From positions 1,488,001 through 1,552,000 of the forward strand of contig NZ_CP048407.1 in assembly GCF_003403315.2 (NCBI RefSeq): DNA of 64,000 bases, given 5' to 3'. Position numbers and translations under genes: made by a program. The notes under the pieces are model-generated. The model worked only from the letters and a program-made list of their open reading frames with translations, was not told the DNA's origin and searched no databases. Source of the stretch: Thermaerobacter sp. PB12/4term (GTDB lineage: Bacteria; Bacillota; Sulfobacillia; Thermaerobacterales; Thermaerobacteraceae). Every line of letters starts with the position of its first letter. The stretch's first letter is position 1. Shown one piece after another: positions 1 to 7,406 of the stretch.

Positions 1-47
1 CCCAGGCGCTCCGTCAGCCGCTCCAGGCCGGCCACCAGGGGCGTCAC
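1..47 (-). CDS. Start of a downstream partner gene (partial, cut by window edge)
   Basis: A GTG codon at 47-45 overlaps the TGA of the preceding AAA+ ATPase gene by the GTGA arrangement seen repeatedly in this window, and the 15 codons visible stay open (VTPLVAGLERLTERL). In this kind of locus the AAA+ Mg-chelatase-like ATPase is commonly followed by a von Willebrand factor A protein, so that is the best guess. Too little is visible to test it. Confidence 0.4.
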   Translation of the reverse strand, partial: MTPLVAGLERLTERL

Positions 48-2272
48 GGGTGGCTCCAGGACCGGATGGCCCGGTCCCGCGTCAGTTCCAGCAGTGGCCG
101 GGCCCGGTGGGGCGGCGTGGTGCCCTCCCGGGCGCCGGGCCGGACGGGCCCGACGCCCGGCCCGCTGTAGGGGCGGCCGCTGCCGGCGGGGTGAGCCGGC
201 AGTAGGCCGGCGGAGGCGCCCGCGCCGGAGCCGGGGGCGGGGGCGCCCCCGGCTCCGGCAGCGCTGCCGCGGATTCCGCCGCCCCCGGCGGCGGAATCCG
301 CGGCGGGCCAGGCCCCGGCGGCGCCGTCCCGGCCGGAAAGGCCCGTCGCGCCCGCCGCCGCCGGCCCCCCCGGGCCGCCGGCACCGTGGCCGGCGGCCCG
401 GGAGAGCATCTCCCGCAGCCTGCTCCAGACGCCGCCGGGGCCGGTATCGCCTCCCGCCGCCCCTGGGGCGCCCGCCCTCCATGGGGTTCCTCCCTGCACG
501 GCCGGCGCCCCGGCTTCGTCGAGGTCTTCCGCCCGGGCCCACCCGGCCCCGTCCCCGGGCATCCTGGCCACCGCACCGCCGCCGGGCACCGCCTGCCAGG
601 GCAAGGCGCCGTAGCCCGGGCCTGCACCCGGGGCCGGACCGCCCTCGCCGCCCGGCGGCTCGCCGCGGTGCCGCCCGCCGGTGCCGTCGTTCCGGGTCCC
701 GCCGTCCTCCGCGGCGCGGGCCAGGTACTCGAGGATCTCGCTCAGAACCCCGGCTTCCACCCGGTGACGCAACACGGCGGGCGCGATCTCCAGGACATCG
801 GCCCGCAGCACCTGCCGGCGCCCGGCCCGGGCCGCGTAGAGGGCGGCCCCGTGGCGCCAGGCTTCCAGAGCCCTCAGGCTTTCCAGCCGGAACTGGACGT
901 AGATCTCCGCCAAAAGCTCCAGCAGGGGCTCGGGGAACTCCGGCCGATGGGCGGCGGCTTCCCGCCAGCGGCGGTCCCAGGGGTCGTCCACCGCCCCGGC
1001 GCCGGCAGGCCCCCGCTCCCCTCCCCCGCCTGCCATCAGGCCCCGGGCTGCCTGGGGCGCACCCTGCACGGCCGCGGCCGCCACCTCCCCGGCGTCAACC
1101 TCCCCGCCGGCCGGACCGCGCTGCACCTCGGCCTTGCCGGTTCCCAGCCCGTTCCACCGCGCCTCGCCTTCCGCGCCGGTCTCCCCGGCGCCCGCCGAGG
1201 CGGCCAGATGGCGCGGGGCGGCGGCCCTGGCGGCCCCGGAGGCCGTGTTCAGGTCCCGGCGCGGGCCGGCCCCCGCGACGGGCCGGGCTGCGGGCGTCCC
1301 CCCCTCGAGCCGAGCCCTGGACTCCGCCTCCTGCCGCCCGCCACCCGGCTGCCCGGTCTCCTGCTGCCCGGTCTCGTGCTGCTCGGCCTCCTGCTGCCCG
1401 GCAGCGGCGGCCCCTTCCCGCGGCGCGGGGGCGCCACCCGCCTCCTGCCAGGGTAGGGCGGTCGGCCGCGCCTCGCGCCCCGGAAGCCCAGCGGCCCGGT
1501 TCGGCCCGGTATCCGCCCAGGCGGCCCGGGCCGCTTCGGCCAGCGCCCGGGTGCGGGCTTCGCCCAGCAGCAGGATGCGCTTCACGAGCCACGGCTCTCC
1601 TGGCCGCCGCACGTCCAGCACCAGGTCGAACCGGTCGGACAGCTGGCGGCGGATCTCCTCCAGGGGCCCCGGTTCCTCGTCGGGGTTGGACGCGGCCCAG
1701 ACGGCCACCCGTACGGGGATCTCCACGGGCGGCAACCCCGTCTCCTCGATCTGCAGGCGGCCGGGCTTGGTACCCATCACGTCCAGCAGGCAGTCGGCCA
1801 GTTCGGGCGCCACATCGGCCAGGCGGTTGATCTCGTCCACCAGCACGATGCCGCGGTGGGCCTGGGCCAGGGTGCCGGGCAAGAGGGCCGCCTCGGGGCG
1901 GCCGGGATCGGTCAGCCGTCCCAGGTCCAGGCTGCCCGTGACCGTCCCCACCTTGGCGGAGGGCGAGATCTCCCGGAAGGGCATGGGAATCCATTCGGTG
2001 CCGTGGGCGGCGATCTGGTCCGGGGTCCAGTGGGCGTGCAGCGGGCAGTGGGGGGCCTGGGGATCGCAGTTGTAAGGACAGCCGCGGATGCGCTCGATGC
2101 GCGGCAGGATCCGCCGGGCCGCGCGCAGGATGGTGGTCTTGCCCGTCCCCCGCACGCCCTCGGCGTGCAGGTGGAGGGGTTCGCCCCACAGCTGGGCGAT
2201 GATGGACATCTCCACCGCTTCGAAGAGCTGGCGATTGCCCTCGTGCCGGATGAGGGACGCGTAATCCTGCAT
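44..2272 (-). CDS. Mg-chelatase subunit I-like AAA+ ATPase with large low-complexity regions
   Basis: Predicted 742 aa. Residues 1-240 form an AAA+ module: Walker A GVRGTGKT (39-46), a Cys-rich segment CPYNCDPQAPHCP typical of Bacillota ChlI/BchI-like proteins, Walker B with VLVDEIN near 145, and a sensor region AASNPDE. A second helical segment (about 440-530) looks like the AAA+ lid. Residues about 240-440 and 530-742 are Gly/Ala/Pro/Gln-rich, which is not normal for the family. These ATPases usually act with a VWA-domain partner as a MoxR/chelatase-type remodelling motor. No porphyrin-specific chelatase neighbours exist here, so a role in chlorophyll synthesis is unlikely and the client is unknown. 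The start ATG has a modest GGGGGTG ribosome site 8 bases upstream. The gene overlaps the next one by GTGA. Confidence 0.75.
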   Translation of the reverse strand: MQDYASLIRHEGNRQLFEAVEMSIIAQLWGEPLHLHAEGVRGTGKTTILRAARRILPRIERIRGCPYNCDPQAPHCPLHAHWTPDQIAAHGTEWIPMPFREISPSAKVGTVTGSLDLGRLTDPGRPEAALLPGTLAQAHRGIVLVDEINRLADVAPELADCLLDVMGTKPGRLQIEETGLPPVEIPVRVAVWAASNPDEEPGPLEEIRRQLSDRFDLVLDVRRPGEPWLVKRILLLGEARTRALAEAARAAWADTGPNRAAGLPGREARPTALPWQEAGGAPAPREGAAAAGQQEAEQHETGQQETGQPGGGRQEAESRARLEGGTPAARPVAGAGPRRDLNTASGAARAAAPRHLAASAGAGETGAEGEARWNGLGTGKAEVQRGPAGGEVDAGEVAAAAVQGAPQAARGLMAGGGGERGPAGAGAVDDPWDRRWREAAAHRPEFPEPLLELLAEIYVQFRLESLRALEAWRHGAALYAARAGRRQVLRADVLEIAPAVLRHRVEAGVLSEILEYLARAAEDGGTRNDGTGGRHRGEPPGGEGGPAPGAGPGYGALPWQAVPGGGAVARMPGDGAGWARAEDLDEAGAPAVQGGTPWRAGAPGAAGGDTGPGGVWSRLREMLSRAAGHGAGGPGGPAAAGATGLSGRDGAAGAWPAADSAAGGGGIRGSAAGAGGAPAPGSGAGASAGLLPAHPAGSGRPYSGPGVGPVRPGAREGTTPPHRARPLLELTRDRAIRSWSHP
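267..303. repeat. Perfect 17-bp inverted repeat, 3-nt loop
   Basis: Arms 267-283 and 287-303 are exact reverse complements separated by CCC. It lies inside the coding sequence of the AAA+ ATPase, in its Gly/Ala-rich tail (ADSAAGGGGIRGSAA region), so DNA or mRNA could fold into a very stable hairpin there. Confidence 0.9.
1350..1394. repeat. Three tandem 15-bp units inside the AAA+ ATPase gene
   Basis: Units begin at 1350, 1365 and 1380; the second differs from the first by one base and the third by two. On the coding strand they encode the Gln/Glu-rich repeat QQEAEQHETGQQETGQ of the low-complexity insert, so the insert has grown at least partly by tandem duplication. Confidence 0.75.
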
Positions 2273-2621
2273 GCAGCCACACCCCCGCCCGCCGTGATCG
2301 GCATCCCGGAGCGGCGGCTCGCCGGGCCCTCCGTGCCCGGACGAACCCGCCCGGTCCGCCCGCCTCGCCGCCGGGCTACCGGGCGCCGAACACCCGCCCG
2401 GAGCCGGACGTGCCGCCTGCCTCCCCGCCCGGCCACCGGGCGTTGACCACTCACCCAGGGCCGACCGGACCGCCCGCCCGCCGGCCCGTCCCAGGGAGGC
2501 CCCACCGTCCGGGGCCCCTTCGGCGGCAACGGCTGCGGGTTACTCCCGTACGCAACCTGCGGGGCCACCAGGCCGGAACGGCGGATGCCGGCGGCGCAGG
2601 TTAGTCTGGCCGCGCCCTCAA
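2273..2621. other. Non-coding stretch upstream of the AAA+ ATPase
   Basis: GC-rich spacer between the secF terminator and the AAA+ ATPase start. It should contain the ATPase promoter, but no -10/-35 pair or known riboswitch could be recognised on either strand. Frames open through it are read-through shadows without ribosome binding sites. Confidence 0.4.
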
Positions 2622-2666
2622 GAAAAAAACCACCGGACCGGAAGGCCCGGTGGTGGCCACGTTTTT
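2622..2666 (-). terminator. Intrinsic terminator after secF
   Basis: Stem ACCACCGG (2629-2636) pairs with CCGGTGGT (2647-2654). On the minus strand it is followed by a seven-T run (A-tract at 2623-2629). On the plus strand the hairpin is followed by GTTTTT, so it may work in both directions, but its position fits the end of the secDF transcript. Confidence 0.8.
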
Positions 2667-2798
2667 CCGTTGTCCGGACGCCGCACCGCGGCCCGGCGGC
2701 CGGTGGGTCCGTCCGCCGGGCCGCCCGGCCGGCCGGCAGAACCCCCCAGCCGGGGGCCGCACGCGGCCGGGAACGGCACTGCCGGCCCCGGCCGGTCC

Positions 2799-3686
2799 CT
2801 ACCCCGCCGCCCGGGCCTGGGCCTGCCGTCGGGCCGCGCGCTGGCGCAGGACGTACCAGAGGGGGCTCGCCACGAAGATCGACGAATACGTGCCGAACAG
2901 GATGCCGAAGAACATGGCGCCCGCGAAGGCCCGGATCGTCTCGCCGCCGAAGGCGAAGACGGCGGCCAGGGCCATCAGGGTGGTGGCGCCGGTCAAGAGC
3001 GACCGGCGCAGCACCTGCCGGATCGACCGGTCGACCAGTTCCTCCAGCGGCTCCTTCCGCCGCAGCCGCAGGTTCTCGCGAATGCGGTCGAAGACCACCA
3101 CGGTGTCGTTGATCGAGTAACCGAACACCGTCAGGATCGCGGCGATGAAGGAGGAGTCGACCTGCCACTGCAAGAGGGCAAAGAGGCCGACCACCATGAA
3201 CACGTCGTGCAGCATGGCCAGGATGGCCGCCACCGCGAACCAGAACTCGAAGCGCACCGTCATGTAGATGATCATCCCGACGGTGGCCAGCCCCAGAGCC
3301 AGCAGGCCCTTTTCCTTAATTTCGCGCCCGATCACCGGGCTGATGCTGTCGAACTGCTCCAACTGGACCGGTGCCACCTGCTTGCCCAGGGCCTCCAGCA
3401 CCTTCTGCTGGGTGGCCTGGTCCACGTGGGGGGTGCGCACCAGGACGACCCGGCCGCCCTCGGCCAGCTGGACGATGGGGTCTTCCAGGCCCTGTTCCTT
3501 CAGCACCGACCGCACCGGACCCGCTTCCACCGGCCGCTCGAAGCGCAGGGTCCAGGCCGCGCCGCCGGTGAACTCCACGTTGTAGTTCAGCCCGCGCACC
3601 GCCCAGGCGATCATGCCGGCGGCCAGCAAGAGCAGGCTTAGGGCAAAGGCCACGCCCCGGGTGCGCACGAAGGAGAAGCCCTTCAC
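2799..3686 (-). CDS. secF: Protein translocase subunit SecF
   Basis: 295 aa, membrane partner of SecD; the SecDF complex uses the proton gradient to pull secreted proteins outward after SecA-driven passage through SecYEG. The N-terminal membrane segment (about 10-30) is followed by the family motif NVEFTGGAAW and by five further hydrophobic segments in the C-terminal half, including the conserved region FGYSINDTVVVFDRIREN. Length is usual for a stand-alone SecF. The GTG start overlaps the secD TGA (GTGA), so the two are translationally coupled. A terminator lies about 140 bases downstream. Confidence 0.95.
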   Translation of the reverse strand: MKGFSFVRTRGVAFALSLLLLAAGMIAWAVRGLNYNVEFTGGAAWTLRFERPVEAGPVRSVLKEQGLEDPIVQLAEGGRVVLVRTPHVDQATQQKVLEALGKQVAPVQLEQFDSISPVIGREIKEKGLLALGLATVGMIIYMTVRFEFWFAVAAILAMLHDVFMVVGLFALLQWQVDSSFIAAILTVFGYSINDTVVVFDRIRENLRLRRKEPLEELVDRSIRQVLRRSLLTGATTLMALAAVFAFGGETIRAFAGAMFFGILFGTYSSIFVASPLWYVLRQRAARRQAQARAAG

Positions 3687-4930
3687 CGCGCCTCACCCCT
3701 CACGCCGAACAGCCGGCCGGGCTGCCGGAAGAGCTCCGCGTCCACCAGGTTCCGCAGGAAGAACCGGGTCAGGGTGATGGCGGTGAACATGCTGGCCACC
3801 ACGCCGACGGCCAGGGTGACGGCAAAGCCGCGCACCGGTCCGGTGCCCAGGCCGTAGAGGACGGCGGCGGCGATCAGGGTGGTCAGGTTGGAGTCCAGGA
3901 TCGCCGAGAAGGCGTTGCGGAAGCCGGCATCCAGGGCCGCCCGGATGGTCTTGCCCGCCCTGAGCTCGTCCTTGATGCGCTCGTAGATCAGCACGTTGGC
4001 GTCCACGGCCATGCCCACCGACATGACGAAGCCGGCGATGCCGGGCAGGGTCAGGGTGGCGTTGAGCCCGTAGAGGGCGCCGGCGGTGATCAGCATGTAG
4101 ACGGCCAGCGCCACCACCGCCCAGAAGCCGGGGATCCGGTAGATCACCAGCATGAAGGCTGCCACCGCAGCCGCGCCGACGATCATCGCCTCGACGCTGC
4201 GCTGGAGGGAGTCGCTGCCCAGGGTGGCCGACACGGTGCGGTTCTCCACCACCTGCAGGTCGACGGGCAGGGCGCCGTAGCGCAGGGCCACGGCCAAGCG
4301 CTGGGCCTCCTCGAAGGTGGGGATGCCGGTGATCTCCGCCCGGCCGTTGGTGATCACGGCACGAACCTCGGGCGCCGAGATCACCTGGTCGTCCAGCACG
4401 ATGAAGATGGGTCGCTCGAAGAACTTGCGGGTCGCCTCGGCGAACTTCTCCGTGCCCTCGGCGTTGAACTGCAGTTGCACCACGGGGCGGCCGGCCTGGT
4501 CGGCCCCCACCTGGATGCCCCCGGCCACCAGCTGGTCGCCGGTCACCACCACGCTGCCGTCGGGACCGCGGAATTCCAGGCGCGCCGTGCGCCCGATGGT
4601 CTCGATGGCCTTCTGGGGATCGTCGACGCCGGCCAGCTCGACCACGATGCGGTCCTCGCCCTGGCGCTGGATCACCGGTTCGGCCACGCCCAGGGCGTCC
4701 ACCCGGTTCCGGATGATCTCCACCGCGTCGTCGATCTTCTCCCGGGTCACGGGGTTGCCGGGCTTGTTCACGCCCTGGAGCACGACCCGCACCCCGCCGG
4801 CCAGATCCAGGCCGCGGTTGATGCGGTTCTGCAGCTTGAAGTCCAGCAGCGTCCACGCGGCGATACCGCCCAGGACCGCCAGGCTGGCGATCAGGGCCAG
4901 CACCGCCCGCCACCTGCGGCGCGCTCGCAT
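3683..4930 (-). CDS. secD: Protein translocase subunit SecD
   Basis: 415 aa. N-terminal membrane segment (about 9-28), family motif GLDLAGG at 40-46, then the periplasmic/extracellular domain with RNRVDALGVAEPVI, and a C-terminal membrane block with the conserved GMAVDANVLIYERIKDELR. The start chosen is the ATG at 4930 because GGGAGG precedes it and the family N-terminus begins there; longer open frames upstream are GC-driven read-through of the leader. Unlike many bacteria there is no yajC next to it. A strong extended -10 promoter lies 430 bases upstream, leaving a long leader that holds a terminator-like hairpin. Confidence 0.95.
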   Translation of the reverse strand: MRARRRWRAVLALIASLAVLGGIAAWTLLDFKLQNRINRGLDLAGGVRVVLQGVNKPGNPVTREKIDDAVEIIRNRVDALGVAEPVIQRQGEDRIVVELAGVDDPQKAIETIGRTARLEFRGPDGSVVVTGDQLVAGGIQVGADQAGRPVVQLQFNAEGTEKFAEATRKFFERPIFIVLDDQVISAPEVRAVITNGRAEITGIPTFEEAQRLAVALRYGALPVDLQVVENRTVSATLGSDSLQRSVEAMIVGAAAVAAFMLVIYRIPGFWAVVALAVYMLITAGALYGLNATLTLPGIAGFVMSVGMAVDANVLIYERIKDELRAGKTIRAALDAGFRNAFSAILDSNLTTLIAAAVLYGLGTGPVRGFAVTLAVGVVASMFTAITLTRFFLRNLVDAELFRQPGRLFGVRGEAR

Positions 4931-5358
4931 GCCGCCGCCCCCTCCCTGCAACGACTTGGGCCCGAAGCCGCCCCAAGGCGGCCCCGGCTCGCAGCCATAC
5001 CCGCCGGCACAAAAAAGCGGCCCCGGCCGGGGTCTCCGGTGGCCGCGTCCCCCATGCACCCCGCCCAGTCTCGCCGGAGCCCGGGTCCGGCTGGACGCCA
5101 CCCCCGGGCCGCCTGCGGCCGGACCGGTCCGCCTTCGGGCCGGGCCTGCGTTCGGGCCGGGGCCCCAGGCGGGGCACCAGCCCCGGGAACCCGGCGCGCC
5201 CAGGGCGGGACCCTCGCGGCGCTCCACCCGGCGGCCGCTGCGGAAGGCGGCGGCCGGTGCCGGCGGCCATCCCCCGCGAGCCGCCGCGAGCGGCGGCCGG
5301 CGCTACCGCGACCGGCGACGGCCGGCGGAAAAACCAGGGGCCGCAAAATCCGAAGCCG
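4931..5358 (-). other. Long 5' leader of secDF
   Basis: About 430 bases lie between the predicted transcription start and the secD ATG. They contain no credible gene but do contain a minus-strand terminator-like hairpin (5011-5046). This layout is typical of a transcription attenuator or riboswitch, yet no known riboswitch class is recognisable. Confidence 0.5.
5011..5046 (-). terminator. Terminator-like hairpin in the secDF leader
   Basis: On the minus strand GCGGCC (5046-5041) pairs with GGCCGC (5022-5017) and is followed directly by six T (A-tract 5011-5016). The internal CCCCGGCCGGGG offers competing pairings. It lies between promoter and secD start, so it should reduce or control read-through into secDF. 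Confidence 0.6.
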
Positions 5359-5387
5359 ATTATAACACCGCACCCCGGGCCCTTGAA
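5359..5387 (-). promoter_or_regulatory. secDF promoter
   Basis: On the minus strand TATAAT (5364-5359) is preceded by TG at the extended -10 position and, after 17 bases, by TTCAAG (5387-5382), a weak -35. AT-rich islands are rare in this sequence, which makes the match meaningful. Confidence 0.6.
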
Positions 5388-5565
5388 GCCGTGGTTTCCC
5401 AGGGGGGTCCGCAGGGGAACCTTGTGACCAGCGGAGGGCGGCCGGGGACCAGGCCCCCGGCAGCCCCTCGCCCCGCCGGCCGGCGTCCTCCCTCCGGGCG
5501 GTGCGCGCCGGCCCGGAGCCCGGCGGCGCCCCGGCGGAGAAGCTGCCACCAGGAGGAATGGAACC

Positions 5566-6003
5566 ATGACGCCACCCGATCGGTCCGGAAACCCCGCGCG
5601 GGAGGACCCGTCCGGAGGAGCCCCCGTCCCCCGGCCCGGCGCCCTGCGGCGGGAGCCCCACTTCCAGCAAGCGGCCGTCCTGGCGAGCTTCCGCGACCCG
5701 GATGGTGCGCAGCGCGCCGCCGAGGCGCTGAAGGCCGCCGGCTACCGGAACGTGCAGATCGACCGGCTGCAACCGGTCCGGGAAGAACGGGGGAACCAGT
5801 GGGACCAGCCCGTACCGGATACCCTGACGGGCGCCATGGACCGAGACCGGCGGGCCCTGGCCGCCATGTCCCCTACCGTCAGCGGCTGGTCGGACGATGA
5901 GCTGGTGGGGGACATGCCCTACCTGCTCACCGTACCTCTGGAGCCGGGGCAAAGCCGGGACGAGGCGGCCGCCATCGTGCGGCAGCACGGCGGCCGGGTC
6001 TAG
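5566..6003 (+). CDS. Small hypothetical protein, two-half stress-type fold
   Basis: 145 aa, not assigned to a named family with certainty. After a Pro-rich N-terminus (1-35) comes QQAAVLASFRDPDGAQRAAEALKAAGYRNVQIDR and, near the C-terminus, PYLLTVPLEPGQSRDEAAAIVRQHGGRV. These look like two beta-alpha-beta halves of the kind in YflT/general-stress-17M-like proteins (strand, helix with regularly spaced Ala, then AG[YF]xx-V-x-I). The middle segment MSPTVSGWSDDE may be a conserved loop. Start ATG has AGGAGGAA 6 bases upstream. It is monocistronic and converges on the MFS gene. No Cys, no membrane segment, so probably cytosolic. Confidence 0.7.
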   Translation: MTPPDRSGNPAREDPSGGAPVPRPGALRREPHFQQAAVLASFRDPDGAQRAAEALKAAGYRNVQIDRLQPVREERGNQWDQPVPDTLTGAMDRDRRALAAMSPTVSGWSDDELVGDMPYLLTVPLEPGQSRDEAAAIVRQHGGRV

Positions 6004-6033
6004 GGCAGGGCGCCTTGGGCCGGGCGCAGCCCC

Positions 6034-7338
6034 TCAAGCCCCGCTGGCCGCACGGGCCGGCGCCGGCGCGGGCGCCTGCCGCAGGGCGGGGTGCACAAAG
6101 GAGAGGACCGCCGGCACCAGAAACAGCACCGAAATCCCCCACATGGCGCCCGGCAGGGACCCCAGGGCCTGTTCCAGCCAACCCGCCAGCAGCGGGCTGG
6201 CCGTCATGCCCACGTAGATCAGGGCGTTGCGCGTGGCCTCGACCCGCCCCAGGTAGGCCGGATCGGTGGCCTCCTGCACCCAGGCCACCTGGGGGGCCAG
6301 GAAGGCGGCGTTGCTCACGCCCATCAGGACGTAGGCCGCCATGGCGACCTCGAAATCCCGGGTCCCCGCCAGGATCACCAGGGCCAGCCAGGCCCCCAGG
6401 TAGCCCGTGCCGATGATGACGCGGCGCGGCCAGATCTTGCCGCGCCGGGCCACCATGGCATTCCCGGCGATCATGCCGGCACCCATGGCGGCCAGCAGCA
6501 CCCCCCAGCGCTCGGGGGGCACCCGGAGCAGGGCCGGTACGGCCTTCTGCATCAGGGCGTTGGCACCGTTGGCGCCCCAGGCGAAGCTGCCCATCAGCAG
6601 CAGCAGGGCCCACACCGTCCGGTTCTGGCGGTGGTAGCGCAGTCCCGCCACCACGTCCTGCCAGACGCCGGCCGCCCCGCGGGCCGGAGCCCGCCCGGCT
6701 CGGGCCCTCTCATCCAGGGGCAGGCCGGCCAGCTGCCACGCCGAAATGAGATAGGACAGGCTGTCCAGCCAGAAGGCCGGCGCCATGTACAGCACGGGGT
6801 GAAGGGCGCGCCCCGCCGCAATCAGCGCCGTGGCGCCCACCGGCGCCAGGATGTCGATGAAGGACCGGGTCGCCGAATGGTAGGCGTTGGCCTCCAGAAG
6901 CGCATCCCGGCTGACCACCGCGGGCAACGTGCTCCGCCAGGCCGGGAAGAAGAAGGTGCTGGCCGTGCCCAGGGCCAGGGCGGCCAGATACACCTGCCAC
7001 AGCTCGTCTGCAAAGGGCACCAGGAGCACCACGGCGGCGCGCACCAGGTCGCTGGCCACCATGACCCGCCGGCGCGGCCAGCGGTCGGCCAGGGCGCCGG
7101 CCAGCAAGCCGAAGACCGCCTGGGGCAAGTGCTGCATCATCAGCACGATGCCGATGGCCATGGGCTGGTGCGGAAAGCGGTCCAACACCAGCGTGGCCAG
7201 GGCGACGGCGCTGAACCGGTCGCCCGCCCAGGACACGGCCATGGCCAGCCAGTAGCGGCGGTAGGCATGGAACCGCTGGAGCATCTCAAAGAACCCGTAC
7301 GACTTCACGCCACCTGGCGAATCCCCCGCTTGACCCAA
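6034..7338 (-). CDS. MFS transporter
   Basis: 434 aa with about twelve hydrophobic segments. The cytoplasmic loop after the second segment reads GALADRWPRRRVMVASDLVRA, the classic G-x-x-x-D-R-x-x-R-R motif of the major facilitator superfamily. The N-terminal YWLAMAVSWAGDRFSAVALATLVL resembles the NreB/enterobactin-exporter branch, so efflux of a small molecule is likely, but the substrate cannot be read from the sequence. The start chosen is TTG at 7338, which has GGGGAGG nine bases upstream; GTG at 7308 and ATG at 7284 are possible but lack well-placed ribosome sites. It lies just downstream of selB on the same strand. Confidence 0.85.
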   Translation of the reverse strand: MGQAGDSPGGVKSYGFFEMLQRFHAYRRYWLAMAVSWAGDRFSAVALATLVLDRFPHQPMAIGIVLMMQHLPQAVFGLLAGALADRWPRRRVMVASDLVRAAVVLLVPFADELWQVYLAALALGTASTFFFPAWRSTLPAVVSRDALLEANAYHSATRSFIDILAPVGATALIAAGRALHPVLYMAPAFWLDSLSYLISAWQLAGLPLDERARAGRAPARGAAGVWQDVVAGLRYHRQNRTVWALLLLMGSFAWGANGANALMQKAVPALLRVPPERWGVLLAAMGAGMIAGNAMVARRGKIWPRRVIIGTGYLGAWLALVILAGTRDFEVAMAAYVLMGVSNAAFLAPQVAWVQEATDPAYLGRVEATRNALIYVGMTASPLLAGWLEQALGSLPGAMWGISVLFLVPAVLSFVHPALRQAPAPAPARAASGA

Positions 7339-7406
7339 CGGATCCGTCCTCCCCACTGTCCCTTGGTGCTTCCCGCCATGGGATTCGGTGTCGCCAGTGA
7401 CACTTC

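Noticed and set aside
94-1830. Long plus-strand Arg/Pro/Gly-rich open frame opposite the AAA+ ATPase
   Set aside because: Composition is that of an antisense shadow in a high-GC gene, with no ribosome site and no domain.
5011-5060. T-box riboswitch in the secDF leader
   Set aside because: A GGGGGACGCGG segment faintly resembles the T-box sequence, but the core GGTGGNACCGCG is not met and no specifier stem is seen; secDF is also not a known T-box target.
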